A DNA stretch of 64,000 bases from Bradyrhizobium paxllaeri (GTDB lineage Bacteria; Pseudomonadota; Alphaproteobacteria; Rhizobiales; Xanthobacteraceae), in contig NZ_CP042968.1 in the NCBI RefSeq assembly GCF_001693515.2, positions 2,852,001 to 2,916,000 of the forward strand, read 5' to 3'. The notes beneath the pieces were generated by a model. That model was not told the DNA's origin. It worked only from the letters and a program-made list of their open reading frames with translations, and did no database searches. Below, in pieces: positions 47,853-57,143 of this stretch. A program made the translations under genes and the position numbers. The stretch's first letter is position 1; the number at the start of each line of letters is the position of its first letter.

Positions 47853-48841
47853 GCAATCCCATGAATCTTGATCCAGACATCGCAGCACTGCTCGATATGG
47901 TGCAGGCGGGCACCGAAAGCGGCGCCCGCATTCCATTTCCGCAACTGACGGCCGTTCAGGCGCGGGCCGATTTCGATGCATCGTCGCCGCTGCTCGATGT
48001 CGATCCGCCGGCGCTTGGCTACGAGCGGCAACTCTCGCTGCCGATGCGCGATGGTGTGGTGATCGAGACGCGGCTCTATGCAAAGGAGAAGCCGAGCAAC
48101 CGCAATCCGGTGCCGGTTCTTCTCTATATGCACGGTGGCGGCTTTGTCGTCGGAAGCCTCGATTCGCATCAGCCCTTGTGCCGCGGCCTTGCCGAAGACA
48201 GTGGCGCGGCCGTGCTGTCGGTCGGCTACCGGCTTGCGCCCGAGCACAAGTTTCCGACCGCCTTCGAGGATGTCGTCGATGCGCTGGCCTGGATCGGTCG
48301 CGAGGGCCTCGCGGCGGGACTGGATGCCGGCCGCGTCGCCGTCGGCGGCGACAGCGCCGGCGGGACGCTTGCCGCAGCGCTCGCCATCGAAGCCAAAGCG
48401 AACAGAAGCCTGCCGCAACTCGTGCTCCAGGTTCTCGCCTATCCCGGCCTGAGCCCCCGGCAAACGTCGGATTCCTACGCGCGGTACGGTTCCGGCTATC
48501 TCCTGGAACGCAACACCGTCGACTGGTTCTTCCGGCAATATCTCCGCGACGATGCCGACCGCGATGACTGGCGCTTTGCGCCGCTCGCTGCAAAAGATCT
48601 CTCAGGGCTGCCCCCGGCGCTCATCGTGCTGGCCGAATTTGATCCCCTTGTGGATGAGGGGCGCGACTACGCAGCAAGGCTCCGCGCCGCAGGCGTTACC
48701 GTCGATCTGCAGATCTATCCGGGCATGATCCATGAATTTCTGCGCATGGGAAATGTCGTGGCCGATGCCCTGCGGGCGCGGGCCGCGATCGGGCAGGCGC
48801 TGGCCAGCGCTTTCCATGCTGCCGGCGAAAGGGCGGCCTGA
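47849..48841 (+). CDS. Alpha/beta hydrolase of the hormone-sensitive-lipase family
   Basis: 330-aa soluble esterase-like protein. It shows the oxyanion-hole motif HGGGFVVGS (about 91-99), the nucleophile elbow GDSAGG (about 164-169), the acid in LAEFDPLVDEG and the catalytic His in YPGMIHEF. This is the HSL/GDXG esterase layout. Its ATG overlaps the NRPS 3 stop (ATGA), so it is translationally coupled to the assembly line. It could trim the acyl tail, open an ester in the siderophore or release iron after uptake. None of these can be decided from sequence. Confidence 0.88.
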   Translation: MSNPMNLDPDIAALLDMVQAGTESGARIPFPQLTAVQARADFDASSPLLDVDPPALGYERQLSLPMRDGVVIETRLYAKEKPSNRNPVPVLLYMHGGGFVVGSLDSHQPLCRGLAEDSGAAVLSVGYRLAPEHKFPTAFEDVVDALAWIGREGLAAGLDAGRVAVGGDSAGGTLAAALAIEAKANRSLPQLVLQVLAYPGLSPRQTSDSYARYGSGYLLERNTVDWFFRQYLRDDADRDDWRFAPLAAKDLSGLPPALIVLAEFDPLVDEGRDYAARLRAAGVTVDLQIYPGMIHEFLRMGNVVADALRARAAIGQALASAFHAAGERAA

Positions 48842-48872
48842 TGTGGAAATGCAGCGGGAATGAGGGTATGTC

Positions 48873-49856
48873 ATGGCGGTACCCTCCGCGACCTCGCCGC
48901 AAGGCTTTCCTGAGCCGGATTCCATGAGCACGTTTGTCCCCGACTACAGGCTGTCCCGCCGCGCGCTTCTAAGAGCGGGCGCGGGCATCGGCGGCGCGGC
49001 GCTTGCCGGTGGCTTGCCGATGGCATTTGCACAAGGCGGGGGATCGCCATCCGGCCCCCGCGTTGCCGCGCTTGGCTGGGCCTGTGCGCAGACGATACTG
49101 GCGCTCGGCATGGTGCCGCTGGTCGTTCCGGAGATCGAGCGCTACGGCAGGCTCGTCGTCGAACCGGCTGTCCCGTCGAGCGTTCAGGAAATCGGCCTGC
49201 GTTCGGAGCCGAATCTCGAACTGCTGCAGAGTTTGGCGCCCGACATCATCATCATCGATCCCAGCATCATGGCCGCCATGCCCCGGCTCAAGCTGGTCGC
49301 CCCGGTCGAGGTGTTCACGATCTTCAAGCCCGGCGGGCATCCCCTGGAAACCGCGCGCCGTTCGACGATGGAGCTTGCGCAGCGTCTCGGCGTGCAGGCT
49401 GCGTGCGAAGCCTACCTGGCGCGGTTCGACGTCGCCATGACAGGCTATCGCGAACAGGTTCGGGGCCGCGGTGGCAAGCCGCTCTATCTCGTCAGCGAGA
49501 TCGCGCGCAACCGTGCGCTCGTATTCGGTCCGAACAGCCTCTATCAGGAGGTGCTCAATCAGTTCGGGTTGAAGAATGCCTGGACCGGGCAGAGCGGCCC
49601 GTGGGGGCACACCAGCGTCGGCCTCGAAGTTCTCGCCGCGGTCCCCGACGCGCGATTGGTGCTGTTGAGCTCGCGCGTTGCCGATATCGAGGCCCTGCTC
49701 AAGTCGAGTCCAGTACTGCAGACGCTGCCGTTCCTTCGGTCGGGACGGCTGACGGTGCTAGGCAATCAATTCTTCTATGGCGGTGTGCCGGCGGCGGAGC
49801 GCTTCGCACGTCTGCTCGCCGAACGTCTGCCGCAGGACAACAATGAGCAAGGTTGA
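48873..49856 (+). CDS. fhuD: FhuD-like periplasmic ferric-hydroxamate binding protein (Tat signal)
   Basis: 327-aa substrate-binding protein of the iron-siderophore ABC class. The N-terminus has a twin-arginine signal (SRRALLRAGAGIGG, about 27-40) with cleavage near AFAQ. The mature part follows the FhuD pattern (VAALGWACAQTILALGM, then SLAPDIIIID). It is 31 bases after the hydrolase gene. Its stop overlaps the fhuB start by 14 bases. A ribosome site GAGGG supports ATG 48873; ATG 48924 is an alternative. A hydroxamate-type binding protein agrees with the predicted hydroxamate ligands. Confidence 0.88.
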   Translation: MAVPSATSPQGFPEPDSMSTFVPDYRLSRRALLRAGAGIGGAALAGGLPMAFAQGGGSPSGPRVAALGWACAQTILALGMVPLVVPEIERYGRLVVEPAVPSSVQEIGLRSEPNLELLQSLAPDIIIIDPSIMAAMPRLKLVAPVEVFTIFKPGGHPLETARRSTMELAQRLGVQAACEAYLARFDVAMTGYREQVRGRGGKPLYLVSEIARNRALVFGPNSLYQEVLNQFGLKNAWTGQSGPWGHTSVGLEVLAAVPDARLVLLSSRVADIEALLKSSPVLQTLPFLRSGRLTVLGNQFFYGGVPAAERFARLLAERLPQDNNEQG

Positions 49857-51849
49857 CGCGCTGCCCGCCCGGTCCGGGATCGAGATGCATCCGGCCGCGC
49901 TGATCGGCCTGCTGTTTGCGGCGGCCTTTGCGCTGACGTGGCGGGATCTGTCGGGACATCTGCCGGCCGGCGCGTGGCTATCGGTGCTGTGGCGGCCCGA
50001 GATCAACGACCCGCAGCAGATGCTCGTGCACTATACCGTGTTTCCGCGCATCGCCGTGGCGCTGCTGGCCGGCGCGGCCCTTGGTCTCGCCGGCACCGTC
50101 TGTCAGCAGGTGCTGCGCAATCCGCTGGCTGAACCGAGCACCCTCGGTGTCCTGAATGGCGCCTATCTGGCGCTGGCTCTCACGACGCTGTGGGCGCCGT
50201 CGCTGCTCGCCTTCGGCCGCGAGTGGATTGCGCTGGCCGGTGGGTTCGCGGCCTTCCTGTGTGTGTTCGGACTAACCTGGAAACGTGCGCTGTCGCCGGT
50301 CGTGCTGGTGCTGGCCGGGCTGATCGTTGCCTATTATTGCGCCGTGACGACCCAGGCGCTGGTGCTGCTCAACCACGAATATCTGATCGGCCTGTTCATC
50401 TGGGGCGCCGGCTTCCTCAATCAGCAGGACTGGAACAACGTGACGTTCCTGGCGCCGCGATTGCTGATTTCCTTCGTGCTGATCGCGGCGATGGTTCGCC
50501 CGCTGACCTTGCTCGGATTCGACGACGAGACCGCGCGCAATCTCGGCCTCGGACTGACAAGAGCGCGGGTCTGCGCGCTGGCGATTGCGATCGCGCTCAG
50601 CGCCTCGGTCGTAAGCGTGGTCGGCGTGATGGGCTTTGTGGGCCTTGCCGCGCCGGCCATCGTCATGCTGTCAGGCGCGCGCCGGTTTCGCGACCGGCTG
50701 ATCTGGGCCCCGCTTTGCGGCGCCATGCTGCTGTGGCTCACGGACGAGCTTGTGCTGCTGATCCCGCCCGGTTACCGCGAAATGCCGGCGGGCGCCGTGA
50801 CAGCCCTGATCGGCGCGCCGATGTTGCTGGTGTTGCTGCCGCGGCTACGCTCCACCGTGCTGGTGGGAAACCTCACGCCATCCGTTCCGCCACGTCTCGA
50901 TCATCCCTGGCGGATGATCCTGTTCGCGCTCGCCTTGCTGCTGTTCGTGGTCTGGATCGCGCTTGCCGTGGGCGTTGGCTCCGAGGGCTGGCGCTGGAGC
51001 GGCCTCGCCGGCATCCAGGAATTTTGGCCATGGCGCTGGCCGCGCGTGGTGTCGGCGCTGGCGGCGGGCGCGACGCTGGCCGTGGCCGGCACGCTGCTGC
51101 AGCGCATGACCGGAAATCCGATGGCTGCGCCGGAGGTGATGGGCATCAGCTACGGCGCTGCGATGGGCGTCATCGTTCTTCTCTATCTCTTTCCCGCTCA
51201 CACGCGGCTGGCGCAGATTGCAGCGGGCGGGATCGGCGCCTTCCTCGTGCTGGCACTGGTGTTGCTGTTCAGCCGGCGGTCCGAATTCAGTCCGGAGCGG
51301 GTGCTGCTTGCAGGCGTCGCCATGAGCGCGGCGTTCGGCGCGATCATTGCCATGGCGCTGGCGACCGGCGATCCGCGCATCGGCATGCTTCTGTCGTTGC
51401 TGACGGGGTCGCTGTATCAGATCGGCCCGGCGGAGGCCCTGGTGCTTGCTGCCGCCGCGCTGATTCTGCTGGTCATGGTGCCGATGCTGTCCCGCTGGCT
51501 CGACATCCTGCCGCTGGGAGCGGCGGCATCGCGTTCGGTCGGCATCTCACTGGGCAGAAGCCGCATCATCATCATGCTGCTGACGGCTTTGCTGACGGCG
51601 ACGGCGACGCTGATGGTGGGGCTATTGAGCCTGGTCGGCTTCATCGCCCCGCACATGGCGCGGATGATGGGCGCGCAGCGCGCCCTTCATCAGGCAGCGC
51701 TCGCTGCGATGATCGGGGCCATCCTGATGGTGTTTGCGGATTGGGCCGGGCGAATGGTGATATTTCCATTCCAGATGCCAGCCGGCATTTTCGCGATGAT
51801 GCTTGCCGGGCCTTATCTCATCTGGCTGTTGCGCCCGCGGCGCGGATGA
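49843..51849 (+). CDS. fhuB: FhuB-like fused ferric-siderophore ABC permease
   Basis: 668-aa inner-membrane permease made of two homologous FecCD-type halves, as in FhuB. Half one runs about 1-330 (LAGAALGLAGTVCQQVLRNPLAEPSTLGV near 67, coupling region GFVGLAAPAIV), half two about 350-668 (AAGATLAVAGTLLQRMTGNPMAAPEVMG, then GLLSLVGFIAPHMARMM). About 20 hydrophobic segments are visible. It starts inside the end of fhuD, indicating coupling. It should carry ferric siderophore from FhuD to the cytoplasm with the ATPase encoded convergently downstream. Confidence 0.93.
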   Translation: MSKVDALPARSGIEMHPAALIGLLFAAAFALTWRDLSGHLPAGAWLSVLWRPEINDPQQMLVHYTVFPRIAVALLAGAALGLAGTVCQQVLRNPLAEPSTLGVLNGAYLALALTTLWAPSLLAFGREWIALAGGFAAFLCVFGLTWKRALSPVVLVLAGLIVAYYCAVTTQALVLLNHEYLIGLFIWGAGFLNQQDWNNVTFLAPRLLISFVLIAAMVRPLTLLGFDDETARNLGLGLTRARVCALAIAIALSASVVSVVGVMGFVGLAAPAIVMLSGARRFRDRLIWAPLCGAMLLWLTDELVLLIPPGYREMPAGAVTALIGAPMLLVLLPRLRSTVLVGNLTPSVPPRLDHPWRMILFALALLLFVVWIALAVGVGSEGWRWSGLAGIQEFWPWRWPRVVSALAAGATLAVAGTLLQRMTGNPMAAPEVMGISYGAAMGVIVLLYLFPAHTRLAQIAAGGIGAFLVLALVLLFSRRSEFSPERVLLAGVAMSAAFGAIIAMALATGDPRIGMLLSLLTGSLYQIGPAEALVLAAAALILLVMVPMLSRWLDILPLGAAASRSVGISLGRSRIIIMLLTALLTATATLMVGLLSLVGFIAPHMARMMGAQRALHQAALAAMIGAILMVFADWAGRMVIFPFQMPAGIFAMMLAGPYLIWLLRPRRG

Positions 51850-51871
51850 GAGGCGCGGTGAACGTGGATCG

Positions 51872-52696
51872 TCACCGCGCGAAACTGATGAGATGGCCGT
51901 GATCCGGCGACGGCATCACCCCCATCGCGATGCCGTAGATGGTTTCGAGCTCGGCCGGGGTCATGATCTTGTCCGGGGTGCCGCGGGCAATCAGCTTGCC
52001 TGAATGCAAGGCGATGATCTCGTCGCAGAAACGCGCCGCCATGTTGACGTCATGGAGCACGACGACCACACCGAGATTGCGCTCGCGGGCGAGCTGCTTG
52101 ACGAGCGACAGAACCTCGATCTGGTGGGCGATGTCGAGCGCCGAGGTGGGCTCGTCGAGCAGCAGGCATTCGGCATCCTGCGCAACCAGCATCGCTATCC
52201 ATACCCGCTGGCGCTCGCCGCCTGACAAAGTATCGACCAGCCGGTCAGCAAACGGCTCGATGTGAGTCAGCGCCATCGCTTCCGCGACCTTGTCGCGGTC
52301 GGTATCGCCAAACCGGCCGAGCGCGCCGTGCCAGGGATAGCGGCCGAGCGCAACCAGCTCCTTCACCAGCATACCGGCGGCAGGCGGCGTCTGCTGTGGC
52401 AGATAGGCGACCTTGCGGGCGTACTCCCGATCGCTCCATTCGCGCAACGCGCGCCCCTCGAAGCGGATCGTGCCGGAAGAGCTCGGCTGCTGCCGCGCCA
52501 GCAATTTCAGCAGGGTCGATTTGCCGGAGCCATTGTGTCCGATCAGGCCCACGACGCTGCGCGCGGGAAGGGAGAGGGTGAGCGGTTCGAGCAGCGCGCG
52601 CTCTGCGACTGCGAAGCCGACCCGGTCGAGCTCGAACAACGGGGCGGGCGCATCGGACGAGGCTTGCGCGATTTCGATTGGCCGAACTACCTGCAT
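51872..52696 (-). CDS. fhuC: FhuC-like ferric-siderophore ABC transporter ATPase
   Basis: 274-aa cytoplasmic ATPase. Walker A is GHNGSGKST (about 53-61), the Q-loop lies in YLPQQTPPAAGM, the signature is LSGGERQRVWIA (about 157), Walker B is CLLLDEPTSALD and the H-loop is VVVLHDVN. Wording such as DEIIALHSGKLIARGTP is FhuC-like. It lies convergent to fhuB with only 22 bases between the stops. In most fhu operons the three genes run together, so here the ATPase has its own promoter, shared with the siderophore reductase gene upstream. Confidence 0.92.
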   Translation of the reverse strand: MQVVRPIEIAQASSDAPAPLFELDRVGFAVAERALLEPLTLSLPARSVVGLIGHNGSGKSTLLKLLARQQPSSSGTIRFEGRALREWSDREYARKVAYLPQQTPPAAGMLVKELVALGRYPWHGALGRFGDTDRDKVAEAMALTHIEPFADRLVDTLSGGERQRVWIAMLVAQDAECLLLDEPTSALDIAHQIEVLSLVKQLARERNLGVVVVLHDVNMAARFCDEIIALHSGKLIARGTPDKIMTPAELETIYGIAMGVMPSPDHGHLISFAR

Positions 52697-52760
52697 GAGA
52701 ATGTGCCTGCGATACGGTGCGAGGCGCCCGCCGTCCCGCCGATCTGTGTGTGTCGGGACA

Positions 52761-53822
52761 TCATGGCTGGCGCTGGCTCCAATACGCGACCGCCAGATGC
52801 TGATCGCGGGAGAGTTTTCGGTCTTCGCGCAGATGATTTCGCAGCGCCTTCAGCGCCTGCGCCTCGCACGCGACCCACGCAAAGACGTCGCGATGGTCGG
52901 GCCATTGCACGGCCTTGACGGCATCGACCAATAGCTGCGTCGTCCCGGCCGGACGGTCGCCGCGATGCAGCCAGCGGACCGTTACGCCGGTGGGCGCGAC
53001 CAGCGGAACCTCTTCGAGTCGGTCGGCGACTTCGATGAAGACTTCGCCCGTTGCCGTTGCCGGCAGCGTCTCGAGAATTCGCGCCATGGCGGGCAGGGCG
53101 GTCTCGTCGCCTGCCATCATCACCCAGCGCGCCGGGCGAATGCCTCGCCCGAGCGGGCCGGCCATGCCGCAAATGGCGCCGGCTTGCGCGTTGACTGCGA
53201 ATGCCGAACCCGGTCCGGCATGGTCATGGACGACGAAATCGATATCGATTTCGCGCTTCTCCAGATCGATGCGGCGGATGGTGTAGTAGCGGGTGACGGG
53301 CCTGCGGTCCGGTTCCGGCCAGAGGATTCGTCCGTCCGGCGCGGGCCACGGCCATTCAGGCTTGGCGAGGCCCGCCGGGGGGAAATAGAGGCGGACATGC
53401 AGGTCATCGTCGTTCACGAAGCGCGCGATGTCGTCTCCAGTGAAGGTCAGGCGGCGCATCCGCGGCGTCAGGTCGGTCGCTGCCTTCAGCCGCACTTCGC
53501 GGAAGTTCGCCAGCGTGCCGCCATCGGACTCATGGCCGGACCAGACGATGGTCGGTGCTTCGTCGCCGGCGAACTCGATCACGTGTGACGCCACGACCGA
53601 GCGCAGCATTTCGAGATGGCCCTTGTCTTTGGCCTCGACGCGGATCTTGAGCGCCTCGGCCTCGACGGCGAGCGAACTGGTTCCAAACGGCAGCTTCGCC
53701 ACCATCAGGCCGCCCTGGTCCTCGAAGGCGATGTCATGCTCAGCCAGATGATCGATCATCCGGGCGGCGAGGCCGGCGGCATCGGCGAGCGCGATGCGGG
53801 TCTCCGAAACAAGCGAATCCAA
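52761..53822 (-). CDS. Siderophore-interacting protein (flavin-dependent ferric-siderophore reductase)
   Basis: 353 aa. Residues 1-110 form a DUF2218-like N-terminal extension. Residues about 115-345 are the SIP/ViuB flavoreductase: TPRMRRLTFTGDD, RYYTIRRID for FAD binding, DFVVHDHAGPGSAFA, WVMMAGDETALPAMARILE, and WVACEAQALKALRNHLRED. SIP enzymes reduce ferric siderophore in the cytoplasm to free iron. It is 64 bases ahead of fhuC on the same strand and divergent from the exporter gene. Confidence 0.92.
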   Translation of the reverse strand: MDSLVSETRIALADAAGLAARMIDHLAEHDIAFEDQGGLMVAKLPFGTSSLAVEAEALKIRVEAKDKGHLEMLRSVVASHVIEFAGDEAPTIVWSGHESDGGTLANFREVRLKAATDLTPRMRRLTFTGDDIARFVNDDDLHVRLYFPPAGLAKPEWPWPAPDGRILWPEPDRRPVTRYYTIRRIDLEKREIDIDFVVHDHAGPGSAFAVNAQAGAICGMAGPLGRGIRPARWVMMAGDETALPAMARILETLPATATGEVFIEVADRLEEVPLVAPTGVTVRWLHRGDRPAGTTQLLVDAVKAVQWPDHRDVFAWVACEAQALKALRNHLREDRKLSRDQHLAVAYWSQRQP

Positions 53823-54122
53823 GTCGTCCTCCAGTCGGCCTGGCCGATGCTGGCCTGCAAGCGCTTCAATGTCTGGAAATCGCGGCCCGACATAGCGGCT
53901 GGATCATGTCCTACTCGCTCGTCGGCTGCGATGCAAAGGCGGTACCACTCACATTTTATTAAACGCGCCGTCGATCACAAATTAGAATCAATCGAAAAGG
54001 CCGAAAAATAAGCTCTGGAAGAGTGATGCTGCCATCATGTATTCGCATCCCACCGGCAAGGCTGTTCGTATCAGGACGGGCCGTGTAGGTTCGCTTCAGC
54101 TCTACTCCAGCGCGCGGCACTC
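53823..54122. other. Divergent promoter region between the reductase/fhuC unit and the exporter
   Basis: 300 bases with no credible gene, AT-rich in its centre. It contains the ICE-like site at 53981-53997 and must hold promoters for both directions. I see no clear -35/-10 pair. Confidence 0.4.
53981..53997. promoter_or_regulatory. Irr/ICE-like operator candidate in the divergent exporter/reductase promoter
   Basis: ATTAGAA-tca-ATCGAAA matches 11 of 14 positions of the iron control element. It shares the ATTAGAA-N3-ATC-N-AAA form with the site at 10091. The position, central between two divergent iron genes, is what an Irr operator would need. Confidence 0.42.
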
Positions 54123-55826
54123 ATGATGAATCCACGAAGCGGCCTCACGGCCCAGATCCTGCATCTTTTGCGGCCATATTGGCCGATCGTGCTCGGCGGG
54201 ATCGTGCTCGGCGTTGTCGGCGGCGCCAGCGTTGCGGGGTTGCTTGCGGTCGTCAATCGCGGGCTCTATGCCACGCAGGGAGATGTCGCAACGCTGCTTT
54301 CCGCATTTGCAGGCTTGTGCCTGTTGATCCTGATTGGTTCCATCGGCGCCGATATCAGCGCCAACTATGTCGGACAGCGGATCATTGCCGAGCTCCGCAA
54401 GTCGCTCGCCGCCAAGATTCTGGCGGCCCCGATCGATCAGCTCGAAATCTATCGGACGCATCGCCTTATCCCGGTGCTCACGCAGGATGTCGATACGATC
54501 AGCGATTTCGCGTTCTTCTTTTCTTCCTTCTTCGTCTCGCTCATCATCACGATCGGCTGCATGGTCTATCTGGCGGTGCTGTCGTGGCCGCTGTTTCTGA
54601 TTACCGGACTGGTCATCGTCCTCGGCTCGCTTGCGCATGCATTTGCGCGAACGCGGGGCGTTCGCGGGTTCAACGCCGCCCGCGATTCGGAAGACGAACT
54701 GCAGAAGCACTATCGCGCGATCGCCGAGGGCGCGAAGGAACTGCGGCTGAACCGCGCGCGCCGCCAGCGCGTCTATGTCGAGCAGCTCCAGCGCACGGTC
54801 GACCGGATCAGCACGGTGCAGGTCAAGTCGATCAATCTGTTCGTGACGGCGCGGGCGCTGGGCGCGATGCTGTTCTTCGTCGTGATCGGCGTGGCGCTGA
54901 CGTTACGGCCGTTCCTCTGGCCGGACAGCCCGGCGGCGGTCTCCAGCGGGTTCGTCCTGGTGCTGCTCTATATGCGGGGGCCGATCGATCAGGTCATCGG
55001 AATCCTGCCGTCGCTGGGCCGTGCGCAGGTGGCGATGCGGCGGATTGCCGATCTTTCGGAGCAGTTCTCGACGCCCGAACAGGACTTGCTGGCCGCGCCG
55101 TCCACCGCGCCCGATGGATCAGCCAGGATCGAATCGATCGAGCTCCGCAGCGTGTCGTATGGCTTCCGTGCCGTGCCGGGCAGCGAGCCTTTCGTGCTCG
55201 GGCCGATCGACCTGCATGTCCGCCGGGGAGACATCGTCTTCATTGTCGGCGAGAACGGCAGCGGCAAGACCACGCTGATCAAGCTGCTGCTCGGCCTTTA
55301 CGCACCGCAAAGCGGTACGGTGCTGCGCGATGGCCGGCCGGTCGAGACGGAAACGCGCGATGATTACCGGCAGCTCTTCACCACCATCTTCTCCGACTAT
55401 TACCTGTTTGAGGATCTGCTGCAGGGGGCCGGGATGGTGCCTGAGGACGCAGAACGCTACCTGAAGCGATTGGAGGTCGCGCACAAGGTCTCGGTCGAGA
55501 ACGGCGTGTTTACGACGACGGACCTCTCGACCGGCCAGCGTAAGCGGCTGGCGCTGATGAATGCGTGGCTCGAGGAGAGGCCGGTCCTCGTGTTCGACGA
55601 GTGGGCCGCGGATCAGGATCCTGCCTTCCGTCACATCTTCTACACGGAGCTGCTGCCCGACCTGAAGCGCATGGGCAAGACGATCATCGTGATTTCGCAC
55701 GATGACCGCTATTTCGGCGTGGCGGATCATCTCGTGCGACTTCGTCACGGCAAAGTCATTGCCGGCGAAGCGGTGGCGCATGAAATCATCAAGTCGTCAT
55801 CGGTTCCAACTAATGCGTCTCTTTAG
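54123..55826 (+). CDS. PvdE-type cyclic-peptide/siderophore export ABC transporter
   Basis: 567-aa fused half transporter. It has six transmembrane helices (residues about 20-310, e.g. IVLGGIVLGVVGGASVAGLLAVV and FFFSSFFVSLIITIGCMVYLAVL) and a C-terminal ATPase with Walker A GENGSGKTT (about 378-386), signature LSTGQRKRLAL (about 467), Walker B VLVFDEWAADQDP, and H-loop ISHDD. DEWAADQDP and the altered signature LSTGQ are marks of the PvdE/SyrD family, which moves siderophore precursors across the inner membrane for maturation or export. It starts a new plus-strand unit opposite the SIP gene. Confidence 0.92.
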   Translation: MMNPRSGLTAQILHLLRPYWPIVLGGIVLGVVGGASVAGLLAVVNRGLYATQGDVATLLSAFAGLCLLILIGSIGADISANYVGQRIIAELRKSLAAKILAAPIDQLEIYRTHRLIPVLTQDVDTISDFAFFFSSFFVSLIITIGCMVYLAVLSWPLFLITGLVIVLGSLAHAFARTRGVRGFNAARDSEDELQKHYRAIAEGAKELRLNRARRQRVYVEQLQRTVDRISTVQVKSINLFVTARALGAMLFFVVIGVALTLRPFLWPDSPAAVSSGFVLVLLYMRGPIDQVIGILPSLGRAQVAMRRIADLSEQFSTPEQDLLAAPSTAPDGSARIESIELRSVSYGFRAVPGSEPFVLGPIDLHVRRGDIVFIVGENGSGKTTLIKLLLGLYAPQSGTVLRDGRPVETETRDDYRQLFTTIFSDYYLFEDLLQGAGMVPEDAERYLKRLEVAHKVSVENGVFTTTDLSTGQRKRLALMNAWLEERPVLVFDEWAADQDPAFRHIFYTELLPDLKRMGKTIIVISHDDRYFGVADHLVRLRHGKVIAGEAVAHEIIKSSSVPTNASL

Positions 55827-56056
55827 AGCTATTTTATTCTCCGAGAAAATTTGAGTCGAAGTTCAGGCTCTTTGGAAAAGTATGGCCGTTGAGAGCGTCG
55901 GATGCCCTCTACGCCGCCGTCTTGTCGGATTTGTAAGGAATCTAAACTACGTGTGGTGGCATTCCTTGTCATCCTGCGCGGGAGTGCTTTAGATCGCGAG
56001 CGCGAGTGATGATCGCGTTCTGTTTTCAGCAATCACGTTGGCGATGCGAGGGCCGG

Positions 56057-57121
56057 ATGAATAAAGCTTCGAGCTCCGCGATCGGGCCCCGCGCATTTCC
56101 GATCGGACCGCATTCTGCGATGACAGTCGTTCAGGATGGCGGCGGAGACCTACGGGTTGCTGTGGGCGCCACGACCGTGATGCGGCTGCGGCTCGAGGAG
56201 CCGCTGGATCGCCTGAAACTATCGGATACGCCCGACGATCTGCACCTCGCGATATCTGCGGTTGCGGCGGCGGCAGAAGCCGTGTTCGGATGGCGGCCGA
56301 CCCTTGACCGGCTTGTGCTGGATCTGGCCGCCGGAGAATCGCTTGCGCGCGAGCTGATGAACCATGGCCTCGTTGTCATGGCGGGAACGGAGCTTGTGTT
56401 GCTTCCGGAATTGCTGATGCAGCGGCCGGATAATTGGCTGGTCAATGCCGGACAGCCGCCAATGCCGCAACTCCATGTGATGACGGACGGGAAACGCCAT
56501 CCGCGGCGCCCGCCCAAGCCTGCGGGAAAGGTGTATGCCCGCTTCATACCCTGGCTCGCCGAGGTGATCTCCTTTCGCGTCGCCGACCTCGACAAGGATC
56601 TGCACCTGCTGCACCGGTGGATGAACGATCCCCGCGTCGACGCGTTCTGGAACGAGGCGGGCGATCTCGAAAAGCATCGGCGCTATCTGTCGGGTATTCT
56701 GTCGGACCCGCATATGCTGCCGCTGATCGGCTGTTTCGATGACGAGCCGTTCGGCTATTTCGAGCTCTATTGGGCCAAGGAAAATCGCATTGCGCCGTTC
56801 TACGATGCCGATGATTACGATCGCGGCTGGCACGTCGTCGTCGGCGAGGATGCCTATCGCGGGCGCCGCTATATCAGCGCCTGGCTGCCGTCGCTGATGC
56901 ACTACATGTTCCTGGACGATTGCCGGACGCAGCAAATCGTCGGCGAGCCGGCGGCAGCGCATTCGCAGCAGATCCGTAATCTGGAAGTTTCGGGATTTGC
57001 CAAAATCAAGAACTTCGATTTTCCGCACAAGCGGGCCACCCTCGTTACGCTGCTGCGCGAGCGCTTCTTCGGCGACCGGCTGTGGCTGCCGGCAGCCACA
57101 GCGCCGGCGACCAGGTCCTAA
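56057..57121 (+). CDS. GNAT acyltransferase of the IucB/hydroxyornithine acetyltransferase type
   Basis: 354 aa. The C-terminal half (about 165-350) is the siderophore acetyltransferase fold seen in IucB, AlcB and RhbD: VISFRVADLDKDLHLLHRWMNDPRV, FWNEAGD, GYFELYWAKEN, IAPFYDADDYDRGWHVVVGEDAYRG, and a late acceptor region (IVGEPAAAHSQQIRNLEVSGF). The N-terminal part (about 1-150) is less conserved. It would acylate N5-hydroxyornithine, giving the hydroxamate ligand, and the next gene encodes the hydroxylase. I take ATG 56057 after GAGGG; the frame is open from 56006. The acyl group is probably acetyl but other groups are possible. Confidence 0.88.
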   Translation: MNKASSSAIGPRAFPIGPHSAMTVVQDGGGDLRVAVGATTVMRLRLEEPLDRLKLSDTPDDLHLAISAVAAAAEAVFGWRPTLDRLVLDLAAGESLARELMNHGLVVMAGTELVLLPELLMQRPDNWLVNAGQPPMPQLHVMTDGKRHPRRPPKPAGKVYARFIPWLAEVISFRVADLDKDLHLLHRWMNDPRVDAFWNEAGDLEKHRRYLSGILSDPHMLPLIGCFDDEPFGYFELYWAKENRIAPFYDADDYDRGWHVVVGEDAYRGRRYISAWLPSLMHYMFLDDCRTQQIVGEPAAAHSQQIRNLEVSGFAKIKNFDFPHKRATLVTLLRERFFGDRLWLPAATAPATRS

Positions 57122-57143
57122 CGCCCGAACGGAGCGCAGCTTC

